From: Clostridia bacterium
GTDB lineage: Bacteria > Bacillota_A > Clostridia > Christensenellales > Aristaeellaceae
Assembly: GCA_017430945.1 (NCBI GenBank)
Contig: JAFRMB010000052.1
Span: 1-37,772 of the forward strand
Reading direction: 5' to 3'
DNA: 37,772 nt
The notes under the pieces were generated by a model that was not told where the DNA came from, ran no database searches, and saw only the letters and a program-made list of their open reading frames with translations. Positions 24,585 through 32,095 of the stretch are shown here, one piece after another. Position 1 is the stretch's first letter, and every line of letters starts with the position of its first letter. Both the position numbers and the translations under genes were made by a program.

Positions 24585-25529
24585 TCAGGCGCCGGCCGGC
24601 GCATCGCGCAAAAGCGCCGCGATGACCTGCGCCGAATCCCCGGCGATGCCGATGCTGCGCCCCGCGAGCTCGCGCGGGATCCGCACGTCGTCGAAATTGA
24701 GGCAGGCATAGGTCGCGTTCGGGTTTTCGCCGGCGAGGCTCCAGAAGTTGAATTTGATGATGCCGGGCGTGTTCCACCCCACCCCGATCTCAAGATACAC
24801 GATGCGATCCGTTGCGTGCCGCTGCGTGAAATTGCGATAGCGCTCGGCTGCGGCGTGCCAGCCCGCGTCCTCGACGAAGCGGTCGTCGGACCGCAGGTTC
24901 ATCGTCAGCGGCCTTCCGCAGTTCGGGCACTTCGGCAGCAGCCCCGTCGGGACGGCCATCGCGGGCGCCGCGCCCTCCGGCGCGATGAGCGCGTTGTCAG
25001 CGCCGATGGAGAAGCCCTGCGCCAGCACCATTTCCCGGATGGCCGCCTCGTTGTCCCAGGTCACGTCGCAGCAGGGCTCGCTGCACTGGAACAGGCCGTA
25101 GTCGCCCTGGGTGTAGAACAGCCGGTCCCTTTTGAGGCCCGCCTTCTGGAAGCAGTGATCCACGTTGGTGGTCAGCGCGAAGTGATCCCTGTCCCGCACC
25201 AGCGCGCAGAGGTCGTCGTACACCGGCTTCGGCGCGTCCATGTAGCGGTTGATCCAGATGTACCGGCTCCAGTAGGCCCAGAACGCCTCCTGCGTTTCAT
25301 AGGGATGGAATCCCCCGGAGTACATGTCATGGAAGCCGTACTTCTCTTCGAAATCCGAAAAATACCGTTCAAAGCGCGCGCCGGCGTACACGAAGCCGGC
25401 CGCTGTGGACAGGCCCGCGCCCGCGCCGATCAGCACGGCGTCGGCACGGCGGATCGCCCGGCGCAGCCTGTCGATATCGCCGGTGCGCGGGTCCGTCGCT
25501 CCGATCTGTCTGCGGTCTTCGATCTTCAT
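24585..25529 (-). CDS. Class M sirtuin (SirTM-like), probable protein ADP-ribosyltransferase
   Basis: 314 residues. NAD-binding GAGAGLSTAAGF (about 36-47); SirTM-typical FERYFSDFEEKYGFHDMYSG and AFWAYWSRYI; TTNVDHCFQKAG (Asn of the active site) and TQGDYGLFQCSEPC, where a Gln stands in place of the usual sirtuin His. Zinc cysteines at CSEPCC and CPNCGRP. SirTM enzymes ADP-ribosylate lipoyl-carrier proteins rather than deacetylate. AAGGAG is 2 nt from the ATG at 25535 and 8 nt from 25529, so 25529 is chosen. Divergent from the macrodomain gene. GcvH-L and LplA2, its usual neighbours, are absent from the window. Confidence 0.87.
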   Translation of the reverse strand: MKIEDRRQIGATDPRTGDIDRLRRAIRRADAVLIGAGAGLSTAAGFVYAGARFERYFSDFEEKYGFHDMYSGGFHPYETQEAFWAYWSRYIWINRYMDAPKPVYDDLCALVRDRDHFALTTNVDHCFQKAGLKRDRLFYTQGDYGLFQCSEPCCDVTWDNEAAIREMVLAQGFSIGADNALIAPEGAAPAMAVPTGLLPKCPNCGRPLTMNLRSDDRFVEDAGWHAAAERYRNFTQRHATDRIVYLEIGVGWNTPGIIKFNFWSLAGENPNATYACLNFDDVRIPRELAGRSIGIAGDSAQVIAALLRDAPAGA

Positions 25530-25573
25530 ATGCATCGCTCCTTTGCGGCCCGGGTCTTCCCTGCCGCTCCATC

Positions 25574-25602
25574 AGCATATCACATTTCCGGGCTCTGTGC
25601 AA
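25574..25602 (-). promoter_or_regulatory. Possible promoter of the sirtuin gene
   Basis: Minus strand: TTGCAC (25602-25597), a 17-bp spacer and TATGCT (25579-25574), about 45 bp before the ATG. Confidence 0.45.
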
Positions 25603-25658
25603 TGCGTCCCTCCCGCGTGTCGCGCGCAGAAAGGCGGCCGGCGGATCGGTTCCGGCCG

Positions 25659-25687
25659 GCTTGTCTTCACGCCTGTACTGTATTATA
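25659..25687 (+). promoter_or_regulatory. Promoter of the macrodomain gene
   Basis: TTGTCT (25659-25664), a 17-bp spacer and TATAAT (25682-25687). The predicted start near 25694 gives a leader of about 58 nt to the ATG at 25752. Confidence 0.65.
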
Positions 25688-25751
25688 ATACCGGCAGCGA
25701 CACTGCGAAGGCGCCGCCCCGACGGGCGCGCTTCGCCGAAAGGAGCGCGGC

Positions 25752-25865
25752 ATGACACACGAAGAATAGCGGCTCTATCTCATCCGCCGCCTGCTGGACG
25801 AGGGCGGCTATGCGCAGCGCATACCGGCGGACCCGCAGTCTCAAAGGCAGCTGCTGCGGGCGCTC
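25752..25865 (+). pseudogene. N-terminal part of the macrodomain gene, cut by an amber codon at codon 6
   Basis: An ATG at 25752 has AAAGGAG 6 nt upstream and is in frame with the macrodomain. It reads MTHEE, then TAG (25767-25769), then RLYLIRRLLDEGGYAQRIP and on into the macrodomain. From memory, related zinc macrodomains begin with EE-RL-YLI-LL and the same -RALMNVR segment, so this was the native N-terminus. CAG to TAG (Gln to stop) is the simplest change. No in-frame ATG, GTG or TTG occurs between the stop and 25866. Confidence 0.75.
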
Positions 25866-26534
25866 ATGAACGTCCGCGGGCCCGGGCCCGCCGATGCGGC
25901 CTTCCTGGCGGTCCAGGACGAATACCTCCGGGAGCGCGTGCAGGCGAAGGGCGTCGTGGATGCGGATCGTCTGATCCCCGTCCGGGACGGTCTGTGCGTC
26001 TGGCGCGGCGACATCACCCGCCTGAAGGCGGATGCCATCGTCAACGCCGCCAACAGCGGCATGACCGGCTGCTACCAGCCCAATCACGACTGCATCGACA
26101 ACTGTATCCACACCTATGCGGGCGTACAGCTCCGCCTGAAGTGCGCGGAGATGATGGAAGCGCAGGGCTTCCCGGAGCCCGCCGGCCGGGCGAAGATCAC
26201 CCCCGCCTACAACCTGCCCAGCCGGTATGTCATCCACACCGTGGGCACCATCTGCCGTAACGGCATCGTGACCCCGCGAAACATCCGCGAGCTTGAAAGC
26301 TGTTATCGCGCCTGCATGGAGCTGGCCGCGGCCAACGGGCTGCGCTCGATCGCCTTCTGCTGCATCAGCACCGGCGTATTCGGCTTTCCGCAGAAGCGCG
26401 GCGCGCAGATCGCCGTCGAGACCGTGCGGCGATGCCTGGCCGACGGCTCGGGCATCGAAAGGGTCGTCTTCAACGTCTTCAAGCCCGAGGACGAGGCCTT
26501 CTATCTCGATCTTTTAAACACGAACCGGCCCTGA
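25866..26534 (+). CDS. Zinc-dependent macrodomain protein, probable ADP-ribosyl hydrolase
   Basis: 222 residues if translated from the ATG at 25866. The macrodomain begins near GDITRLKADAIVNAANSGMTGCYQPNHDCIDNCIHTYAG: the Cys, His and Cys of MTGC-PNH-DC fit the zinc-macrodomain type that removes the SirTM mark. Later motifs: YNLPSRYVIHTVGTI and ISTGVFGFPQKRGAQIAVETV. The start is not supported by a good ribosome-binding site; the native start seems to be 25752, upstream of an in-frame TAG. The protein may be made at low level, by readthrough, or as a shorter form. It ends convergent with the aldo/keto reductase. Confidence 0.8.
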   Translation: MNVRGPGPADAAFLAVQDEYLRERVQAKGVVDADRLIPVRDGLCVWRGDITRLKADAIVNAANSGMTGCYQPNHDCIDNCIHTYAGVQLRLKCAEMMEAQGFPEPAGRAKITPAYNLPSRYVIHTVGTICRNGIVTPRNIRELESCYRACMELAAANGLRSIAFCCISTGVFGFPQKRGAQIAVETVRRCLADGSGIERVVFNVFKPEDEAFYLDLLNTNRP

Positions 26535-26557
26535 AACGGCGTCCCCGGCCGGCACCG

Positions 26558-26603
26558 AAAGAGCGCCCATGGCCGCCTGGACGATCGCGGCCATGGGCTC
26601 TTT
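26558..26603. terminator. Bidirectional terminator between macrodomain and aldo/keto reductase genes
   Basis: Long inverted repeat AAAGAGC(GC)CCATGGCCG with CGGCCATGGGCTCTTT, with a 2-base bulge. Both ends carry a short T-run on the outgoing strand. It serves the two convergent genes. Confidence 0.72.
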
Positions 26604-26639
26604 GTGCGTCTTCGATCGGTCAGAGGGGACCGCCCCGGG

Positions 26640-27833
26640 TCAGGGCGCCTGCCGCCCCTCCTTCAGCCGCCGGGCCGCCTCTTCGCGCTGGCGGCACAGC
26701 TCTGCCCAGCTCGGCATTTCGGCGATCATCCCGGACAGTTCCCTGAGCGCTGCGGGGATGTCGATCTTCTGCGGACACACCGCGGCGCACGCCCCGCAGC
26801 CGATGCAGGCGGAGGGCCGCTTGTCCTCCGGCAGCGCGTCGAACTGCATGGCGACCGTGATCGCCCTGGCGAACTTCACGTCGTTGTAGGCGTGGATCAG
26901 CATCGGGATGTCCAGCCCCATCGGGCACCCGTCGCAGCAGTAGCGGCAGCGGGTGCAGGGCAGCGCGTCCTTAAGGTCCTCGGCGATCTGCTCCAGCAGC
27001 GCCGACTCATCCGGGCTCTGCGGCTGCCCGCCGGAGAAGGTCGCCACGTTGTCGACCATCTGGTCGAACGTCGACATGCCGGACAGCACCATCTTCACAT
27101 TGGGCAGCCGCTGCAGCCAGCGGAAGCTCCACGCCGGGGTGCTTTCGTCCGGCCGCAGTGCCCTCAGCCTGGCCTCGGCCGCCTCGTCCAGCGCCGCCAG
27201 CCTGCCGCCGCGCAGCGGCTCCATCACCCAGACGGGGATGTTCCGGGCGGTCAGCAGCTCGTACTTCGCCTGCGCGTCCTGCAGGCTCCAGTCGAGGTAG
27301 TTCAGCTGGATCTGGCAGAACTCCATGCTGTCGCCGGCGTAGTCGAGGAACCGCTCCAGCGTGTCCGGACGGGCGTGACTGGAAAAACCCAGGTGCCGGA
27401 TGCGCCCGAGGCGCTTCTGCTCTTTGAAGTAGTCCAGGATGCCCCACTTCGGGTCCATGTACACCCCGATGGAATTCTCATAGACGTTGTGCAGCAAATA
27501 GAAGTCGAAGTGATCCACGCCGCACTTCTTCAGCTGCTCCTCGAAGATCGCGGCGGGTTCGTAGCTGGCCGCGATCTGATGGCCCGGATACTTGTTCGCC
27601 AGGAACCAGCTGTCCCGGGGGTGCTTTTTCAGCGCCCTGCCGATGACGATCTCGCTCATACCGCCGTGATAGGGCCAGGCGGTGTCGAAGTAGTTCACGC
27701 CCTGCGCGATGGCATAGTCCACCATCCGGCCGAGCTCCGCCTCGTCGATGGCCTGGTCCGCCGTCAGCGGCAGCCGCATACAGCCCAGGCCCAGGCGCGA
27801 CAGCTTTTCTCCGCAGGCTTCATTGTACAGCAT
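26640..27833 (-). CDS. Aldo/keto reductase with C-terminal two-cluster ferredoxin domain
   Basis: 397 residues. TIM-barrel AKR with catalytic residues in YFDTAWPYHGG (Asp, Tyr), LANKYPGH (Lys) and YLLHNVYE (His). The C-terminal ~110 residues hold two [4Fe-4S] motifs, CTRCRYCCDGCP and CIGCGACAAVCP, so electrons may come from ferredoxin as well as NAD(P)H. GGAGG is 8 nt before the ATG at 27833; the open frame upstream to 28031 runs into repeats and is rejected. It stands alone; no clear promoter was found in the repeats upstream. Confidence 0.92.
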   Translation of the reverse strand: MLYNEACGEKLSRLGLGCMRLPLTADQAIDEAELGRMVDYAIAQGVNYFDTAWPYHGGMSEIVIGRALKKHPRDSWFLANKYPGHQIAASYEPAAIFEEQLKKCGVDHFDFYLLHNVYENSIGVYMDPKWGILDYFKEQKRLGRIRHLGFSSHARPDTLERFLDYAGDSMEFCQIQLNYLDWSLQDAQAKYELLTARNIPVWVMEPLRGGRLAALDEAAEARLRALRPDESTPAWSFRWLQRLPNVKMVLSGMSTFDQMVDNVATFSGGQPQSPDESALLEQIAEDLKDALPCTRCRYCCDGCPMGLDIPMLIHAYNDVKFARAITVAMQFDALPEDKRPSACIGCGACAAVCPQKIDIPAALRELSGMIAEMPSWAELCRQREEAARRLKEGRQAP

Positions 27834-27943
27834 GGGATCATCCTCCGTTTCTTTGTCGTCGGTATCCGGTCCGGCTGCTGTGCCGGTCCCGTCAGGGATC
27901 GCGTCGTTCGTCAACAGGATCATCGTTTGTCGCCCGCTCCCGC

Positions 27944-28110
27944 CGGGCGCTCGATCCGGCGGACATCTGTACGCCGGGAGCGAGTGGCCGCTCCCGCCGG
28001 GCGCATGCCGGGCGCTCGATCCGGCGGACATCTGTACGGCTGGGAGCGCGTTGCCGCTCCCGCCGGGCGCATGCCGGGCGCCGGCCGGTATGCGCCCGGC
28101 AGCAGACTCC
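27944..28110. repeat. 65-bp GC-rich tandem repeat, two and a part copies
   Basis: TCGATCCGGCGGACATCTGTACG starts at 27951 and again at 28016 (65 bp). Each unit ends in CGCTCCCGCCGGGCGCATGCCGGGCG. A third partial copy trails off near 28085. It lies upstream of the aldo/keto reductase start. Confidence 0.85.
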
Positions 28111-28276
28111 CTCCGTCGGCCCTGCGGACCGCCACCTCCCTCGGCGAGGGAGGCATTCGCAGTACTATCCCATTTGTTCGCTGTTCTTTCCCACTTGTTC
28201 GTTGTTCTTCCCCGCTTGGCCCTCTCCCCTGGGAGCTGGCTTGTTTTTTTGCACGAAAAACGGCTATGCTATTGTC
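28111..28276. repeat. Stem-loop repeats between the 65-bp array and the 270-bp array
   Basis: CTCCGTCGGCCCTGCGGACCGCCACCTCCCTCGGCGAGGGAGGC (about 28109-28153), a paired-hairpin element akin to the CCTCCGGCCCTGCGGGCC element at 28373 and 28643, followed by a broken family B copy (near 28214-28246). No gene. Confidence 0.55.
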
Positions 28277-28990
28277 CTGGCCTCCTCCCCGAGGGGGCTG
28301 GCTGCGTAGCAGACTGGGGGAGTCGCCCGGACGTCAAAGAATGGTGTCCCTACGGGGAAGCAGGAGACGCGACCCCTCCGGCCCTGCGGGCCACCTCCCC
28401 TGAAAGGAGAGGCAAGGGGGATGACCGGCCCGGCACCATGTCTTCCGTTTCGTTGCGAGGCAGGTCGATGGCGGGTGCGGACACCATGAATGGTGTCCCT
28501 GCGGGATCGGAATGCATCAACTCGCTCATCACAGGATCCTTCTCCGCTTGGCCCCCTCGCCGATGGGGCTGGCTGCGCAGCAGACTGGGGAGTCGCCCGG
28601 GCGTCAAAGAATGGTGTTCCTATGGGGAAGCAGGAGACGCGACCCCTCCGGCCCTGCGGGCCACCTCCCCTGAAAGGAGAGACAAGGGGCTGACCGGTCC
28701 GGCACCATGTCTTCCGTTTCGTTGCGAGGCAGATCGACGGCGGGTGCGGACACCATGAATGGTGTCCCTACGGGATCGGAATGCATCAACTTGCTCATCA
28801 CAGGATCCTTCCCCGCTTGGCCCCCTCCCCGAGGGGGCTGGCTGCGCAGCAGACTGGGGGAGTCGCCCGGGCGTCAAAATATGGCATCCCTACGGGATCG
28901 GAATGCATCAACTCGCTCATCACAGGATCCTTCCCCGCTTGGCCCCCTCCCCGAGGGGGCTGGCTGCGTAGCAGACTGGGGGAGTCGTGC
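28277..28990 (+). repeat. Nested tandem array: ~270-bp duplication plus a 122-bp unit, built of A and B palindromes
   Basis: GACCCCTCCGGCCC occurs at 28371 and 28641, 270 bp apart, within a duplicated block. Family B copies start near 28277, 28548, 28817 and 28939. Family A copies lie at 28329-28355, 28479-28504, 28599-28625, 28748-28773 and 28869-28895. The last two B copies are 122 bp apart. The link sequence GGAATGCATCAACTCGCTCATCACAGGATCC occurs three times. Confidence 0.88.
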
Positions 28991-29030
28991 GGGCGCCATG
29001 ATCGCCGCCCCTCGCGACGCCCCCCCGGCT

Positions 29031-29525
29031 CTACATCCCGCAAAGACGGCCGATCCCCGCCAGGATCGCCGCGAGGATCGGGAACCCGATGACCGTCCCC
29101 GCCCATTTGCCCGCGGCGCTCTTCGCCGGGATATAGGGCTTCAGATCCTCCGTGCCGGGGATGTCCCACGCCTTTGTATGCCCGACCCAGTACCCGTCGA
29201 TGAACAGCCTGTCGAACAGCCCCATGATCAGGTAGATGCCCGTCATCTGGACGAAGCCCTGCCGGAAGCCCGACGCCCCGTTCAGGCCGTATACCATCGC
29301 AGGCACGACCGTGAGCACGGGCACGAACAGGGCGGCGGCGGTGATCAGCGACCGCCTCCTGATCGTCTCCTCCGTCGTGAGCCCCAGCTCGACCACGCGC
29401 GCCCGCACATCCTGTTCATAGAACACGACCAGCCCCACCGGTCCGTCCTTGATGCCCACGACGCAGACGAGCAGCAGCCAGAACGACATGACGAGCCCCT
29501 CCAGCAAAACCAGCACACCGGTCAT
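29031..29525 (-). CDS. Conserved membrane protein of unknown function
   Basis: 164 residues with about four membrane helices (about 5-24, 60-82, 88-104 and 140-160). It belongs to a family I have seen in other Clostridia by its FDRLFIDGYWVGHTKAWDIPGTEDLKPYIP segment (about 107-136) and DVRARVVELGLTTEE loop. No function is known to me. The ATG has GGGGGG 7 nt upstream. Last gene of the operon with GNAT, flavodoxin, YciI and hydrolase. Confidence 0.8.
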   Translation of the reverse strand: MTGVLVLLEGLVMSFWLLLVCVVGIKDGPVGLVVFYEQDVRARVVELGLTTEETIRRRSLITAAALFVPVLTVVPAMVYGLNGASGFRQGFVQMTGIYLIMGLFDRLFIDGYWVGHTKAWDIPGTEDLKPYIPAKSAAGKWAGTVIGFPILAAILAGIGRLCGM

Positions 29526-29573
29526 CTCCTGTCCCCCCTGTCCATCGTGCGGCGCCGCCCGCCCGAGCGCCCG

Positions 29574-30275
29574 TCACGGCTTCAGGATGTACACCGCGTA
29601 TTCCTGCCGCAGCGTGAAGCCGTGGCCTTGCGCCATGTTCATCGACGGCGTGTTCTTCGCGTCCCAGTGGACGGTCAGCCCTCTTGCGGCGCAGTCGTCT
29701 ATCATCGCCCGGACGCAGTGATCCGCGAGCCCCTTCCTGCGGTGCCCTGCATCGGTGGTGACGTCGAGTTCGACGTCATCTCCGAAGGTCAGGTGGCTCG
29801 ACGCGGAGGCGACGATCCTGTCGCCGAACCACGCGACGGCGCCCGAGCCGCGCGCCGCGAACGCCTCGTAGCTGCCGTAGACCGATCCGTGCCCGTACGG
29901 ATGCGCGCTGAAGGCGTCCGCGTCGAACGGCCCGATGCGGTACCCGGCGGGCAGCGCGGGCAGCGTCTTCGCCGATGGCCTGCACATGGGGTCCATCAGC
30001 CGTCTAAGCAGGACCGCGTCGAGCGCCGGCTGCTGCTGGATGAAGCGCTCCCATTCCGGGCTCATGCAGACCAGCAGCCTGTCGAAGAACAGCTCCGGCC
30101 GCTCCTCAAACAGGACCCGGTCCGGGCGCCCGCTCAGATAGGTGAAATGGGCCTGACACACGTCGCCGCCGTCATACCGCACCCGGCTGCCGTAGGCGCC
30201 GGCCCGGCAGGCGCGCAGCAGCAGCGTCTCCTCGTGAAGGACGCCGCTGGCCTTCCGATCCCATATCTCGACCAT
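29574..30275 (-). CDS. GNAT-family acetyltransferase
   Basis: 233 residues. The C-terminal half is the GNAT domain: GDRIVASASSHLTFGDDVELDVTTDAGHRRKGLADHCVRAMI carries the acetyl-CoA motif (HRRKGLA). The N-terminal half matches the GNAT_acetyltran type. The ATG at 30275 is chosen because GGGAG stands 7 nt upstream; a GTG at 30329 overlapping the flavodoxin stop (GTGA) is the alternative. Substrate unknown. Confidence 0.85.
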   Translation of the reverse strand: MVEIWDRKASGVLHEETLLLRACRAGAYGSRVRYDGGDVCQAHFTYLSGRPDRVLFEERPELFFDRLLVCMSPEWERFIQQQPALDAVLLRRLMDPMCRPSAKTLPALPAGYRIGPFDADAFSAHPYGHGSVYGSYEAFAARGSGAVAWFGDRIVASASSHLTFGDDVELDVTTDAGHRRKGLADHCVRAMIDDCAARGLTVHWDAKNTPSMNMAQGHGFTLRQEYAVYILKP

Positions 30276-30325
30276 AATGCCGCTCCCGTCGATCGACGTA
30301 GTCCGCGATCTGCTGTCTTTGCGCG

Positions 30326-30781
30326 TCACAGCCCGAGCCAGCCCTTCACGTCCGCCGCGCTGCGGACGAGCTTCGCGTCGACCGATGCCGCTCCCGCCAC
30401 GTACGGCGCGAGCTTTTCAGCCGTCCTGCCGATGCCGCTGCCGCCCGAGGTAGCGAAGGCGCACACCCGCTTGCCGTCCCACTTGTAGCCCTTGCAGAAC
30501 GTGTTCACGACGTTCGGCGCGGCGCCGTACCAAATGGGAAAGCCGATCAGCACGGTGTCGTACCGGTCGAAGTCCCCGACCTTCCCCGCCACCGGCACGT
30601 CCTTGCGCCCGAACTTCTCGCGGTTGCAGCGGGCCAGCGGGTTGGTCCACCTCAGATCCGCCGCGCTGTAGGGCGTCTCCGGCCGGATCTCGAACAGGTC
30701 CGCGCCCGTCATGGCGGCCAGCTCCCGGGCCACCTTCGCCGTGGTGCCCTCCGCGCTGAAAAATGCGATCAATGTCTTCAT
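30326..30781 (-). CDS. Flavodoxin
   Basis: 151 residues. FMN phosphate loop FFSAEGTTAKVAREL (7-21), and flavin-binding loops IGFPIWYGAAPNVVNTF (about 79-95) and ATSGGSGIGRTAEKL (about 109-123). Small electron carrier or quinone-type reductase. GAGAGGAG is 6 nt before the ATG. In an operon with YciI and GNAT proteins. Confidence 0.9.
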   Translation of the reverse strand: MKTLIAFFSAEGTTAKVARELAAMTGADLFEIRPETPYSAADLRWTNPLARCNREKFGRKDVPVAGKVGDFDRYDTVLIGFPIWYGAAPNVVNTFCKGYKWDGKRVCAFATSGGSGIGRTAEKLAPYVAGAASVDAKLVRSAADVKGWLGL

Positions 30782-30817
30782 GATGGTCTCCTCTCTGCGT
30801 ACCCATCCGGGCAGCGG

Positions 30818-31114
30818 CTACTTCCCGACCTTCTCGCCGTTCAGGATGACCACGTTCATCCTCTCCACTTCGACCCGCTCCCAGACGCCCTCCGCGATGT
30901 ACGGCTCCGATCCGAGGTAGGCGTCCAGGGCGGCGCGGTCCTCAAACTCCATGACCAGCGCCGAACCCTTCATGTTCCCCGCCTCATCCAGCAGGCCGCC
31001 CGCGCAGATGACCTTCCCGTTCACGGCGGCCATGTTCTCGAGATGGCGCGGGCGCACCGCCAGCCGCCTGTCGAGCATGCCCTCGCCGTCGTACGCCCGA
31101 ATGATGAATTGCAC
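30818..31114 (-). CDS. YciI-family protein with GTG start
   Basis: 98 residues, a ferredoxin-like fold seen in YciI proteins: FIIRAYDGEGMLDRRLAVRPRHLENM, GKVICAGGLLDEAGNMKGSALVMEF, AYLGSEPYIAEGVWERVEVERM. The Arg/His pair of RPRHL fits the YciI active-site region. AAAGGGG is 7 nt before the GTG at 31114; a longer frame to 31363 is low-complexity. Function unclear. Confidence 0.87.
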   Translation of the reverse strand: MQFIIRAYDGEGMLDRRLAVRPRHLENMAAVNGKVICAGGLLDEAGNMKGSALVMEFEDRAALDAYLGSEPYIAEGVWERVEVERMNVVILNGEKVGK

Positions 31115-31154
31115 AGCTTTGCCCCTTTCCCTGTCCTGTCCGCGTGCCGCGCCG

Positions 31155-31916
31155 TCATTCCGATAGCGCCGGCGGCGCGCCCGGGTCGGCCAGCACCTCC
31201 ATGATGACGCGGATGGTCTCGGCCTGCTGCGCATCGGCGGAGATCGAAGCCGCGCCGTCGCCGGACTGCGCGCCGTAATTCCCGAACCCGGCGTGGTTGC
31301 CGCCCCGGATGGCGTGCTCGATATACCGCGCGGGCGCCTTCGCGCGGCCCTTCGCGATGTCATCAGGCGTCGCGAGCCCGTCCTCCGTTCCGCAGATGAC
31401 CAGCTCGAGCTGGCGCTCGTCCAGGGCCGCCGCCGTATACGCCCCCAGCAGGATCACGCCCGCGACCCTGTCGCCGTTTTTCGCCGCGAATTCGGCCGCC
31501 ATGGCGCCGCCCAGCGAGTGTCCGCCCACGAACCATCGGGCGTAGTCGTGCGCCTTCATCTCCGCGTCGGCCCTGTCGATCCCGAAGAACGCGAAGCGCA
31601 GCGGCATCCTGACGAGGAAGACGTCCAGTCCCGCCCCCGCGAGGCCGTGCAGCAGCGGCGCGTATGCCGTCTCCTCCACCTTCGCGCCCGGATAGAACAC
31701 CAGCGCGTCGGTCTGCGACGGCCCGTCGAAGAACCAGCCTTGATCCGTCCGCGAGACGCGGACGCGCGCGTCCGATGCGAGGCTGTCGAGAGCGTGCCGG
31801 TCGGCGCGATGATAGTCGGACGCGTAGATCAGGAACCCGATCGCCAGCGCCGCGATCAGCGCCGGCGGGACGATCCACAGAAGGCGCGCCCTGCCGCGCC
31901 TGCTCTTTCCCCGCAT
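31155..31916 (-). CDS. Membrane-anchored alpha/beta hydrolase
   Basis: 253 residues. Residues 13-33 form a single N-terminal membrane anchor (LLWIVPPALIAALAIGFLIY after an Arg-rich start). The hydrolase has the nucleophile Ser in FVGGHSLGGAMAAEF (about 140-154), an Asp in ICGTEDGLATPDD and His in GGNHAGFGNYG, giving a complete triad. Probably faces outward. AAGGAG is 8 nt before the ATG. First gene of the small-enzyme operon. Confidence 0.87.
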   Translation of the reverse strand: MRGKSRRGRARLLWIVPPALIAALAIGFLIYASDYHRADRHALDSLASDARVRVSRTDQGWFFDGPSQTDALVFYPGAKVEETAYAPLLHGLAGAGLDVFLVRMPLRFAFFGIDRADAEMKAHDYARWFVGGHSLGGAMAAEFAAKNGDRVAGVILLGAYTAAALDERQLELVICGTEDGLATPDDIAKGRAKAPARYIEHAIRGGNHAGFGNYGAQSGDGAASISADAQQAETIRVIMEVLADPGAPPALSE

Positions 31917-31962
31917 GTCGACCGCTCCTTCATATCGCCTCAGGCCACCCCGGCCCTTTCTT

Positions 31963-31992
31963 ATTCTACCACACCCGCGCGCCTTTGCGCAA
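31963..31992 (-). promoter_or_regulatory. Possible promoter of the hydrolase-to-membrane-protein operon
   Basis: Minus strand: TTGCGC (31992-31987), an 18-bp spacer and TAGAAT (31968-31963), about 47 bp before the hydrolase ATG. Confidence 0.45.
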
Positions 31993-32007
31993 TGCGCGGG
32001 GCGCCGC

Positions 32008-32055
32008 AAAAAAAGTACCTGCGGAAGAAGAAGTGTGCCTTCGTTCTTCCGCAGG
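32008..32055 (-). terminator. Rho-independent terminator of the VWA-MoxR operon
   Basis: 12-bp perfect stem, CCTGCGGAAGAA (32018-32029) with TTCTTCCGCAGG (32044-32055). On the minus strand it is followed by TAC and seven T. It lies 41 bp after the MoxR stop. Confidence 0.92.
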
Positions 32056-32095
32056 CTTTGAATGGTTTATACTGCTTTCTGTTCTGTCTCTTCCT

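Noticed and set aside
25752..26534. Genome-wide recoding of TAG as an amino acid
   Set aside because: TAG ends other genes here normally (2418-3188, livH, YciI-like gene), so the macrodomain TAG is a local event.
28277..28990. CRISPR array or insertion sequence
   Set aside because: Periods of 122 and 270 bp with conserved contents, no unique spacers, no transposase frame and no terminal target duplications seen.
26604..30488. Long plus-strand frames (599 and 593 codons) over 26604-28403 and 28707-30488
   Set aside because: They cross repeats and lie antisense to the aldo/keto reductase, membrane protein and GNAT genes; composition typical of antisense frames.
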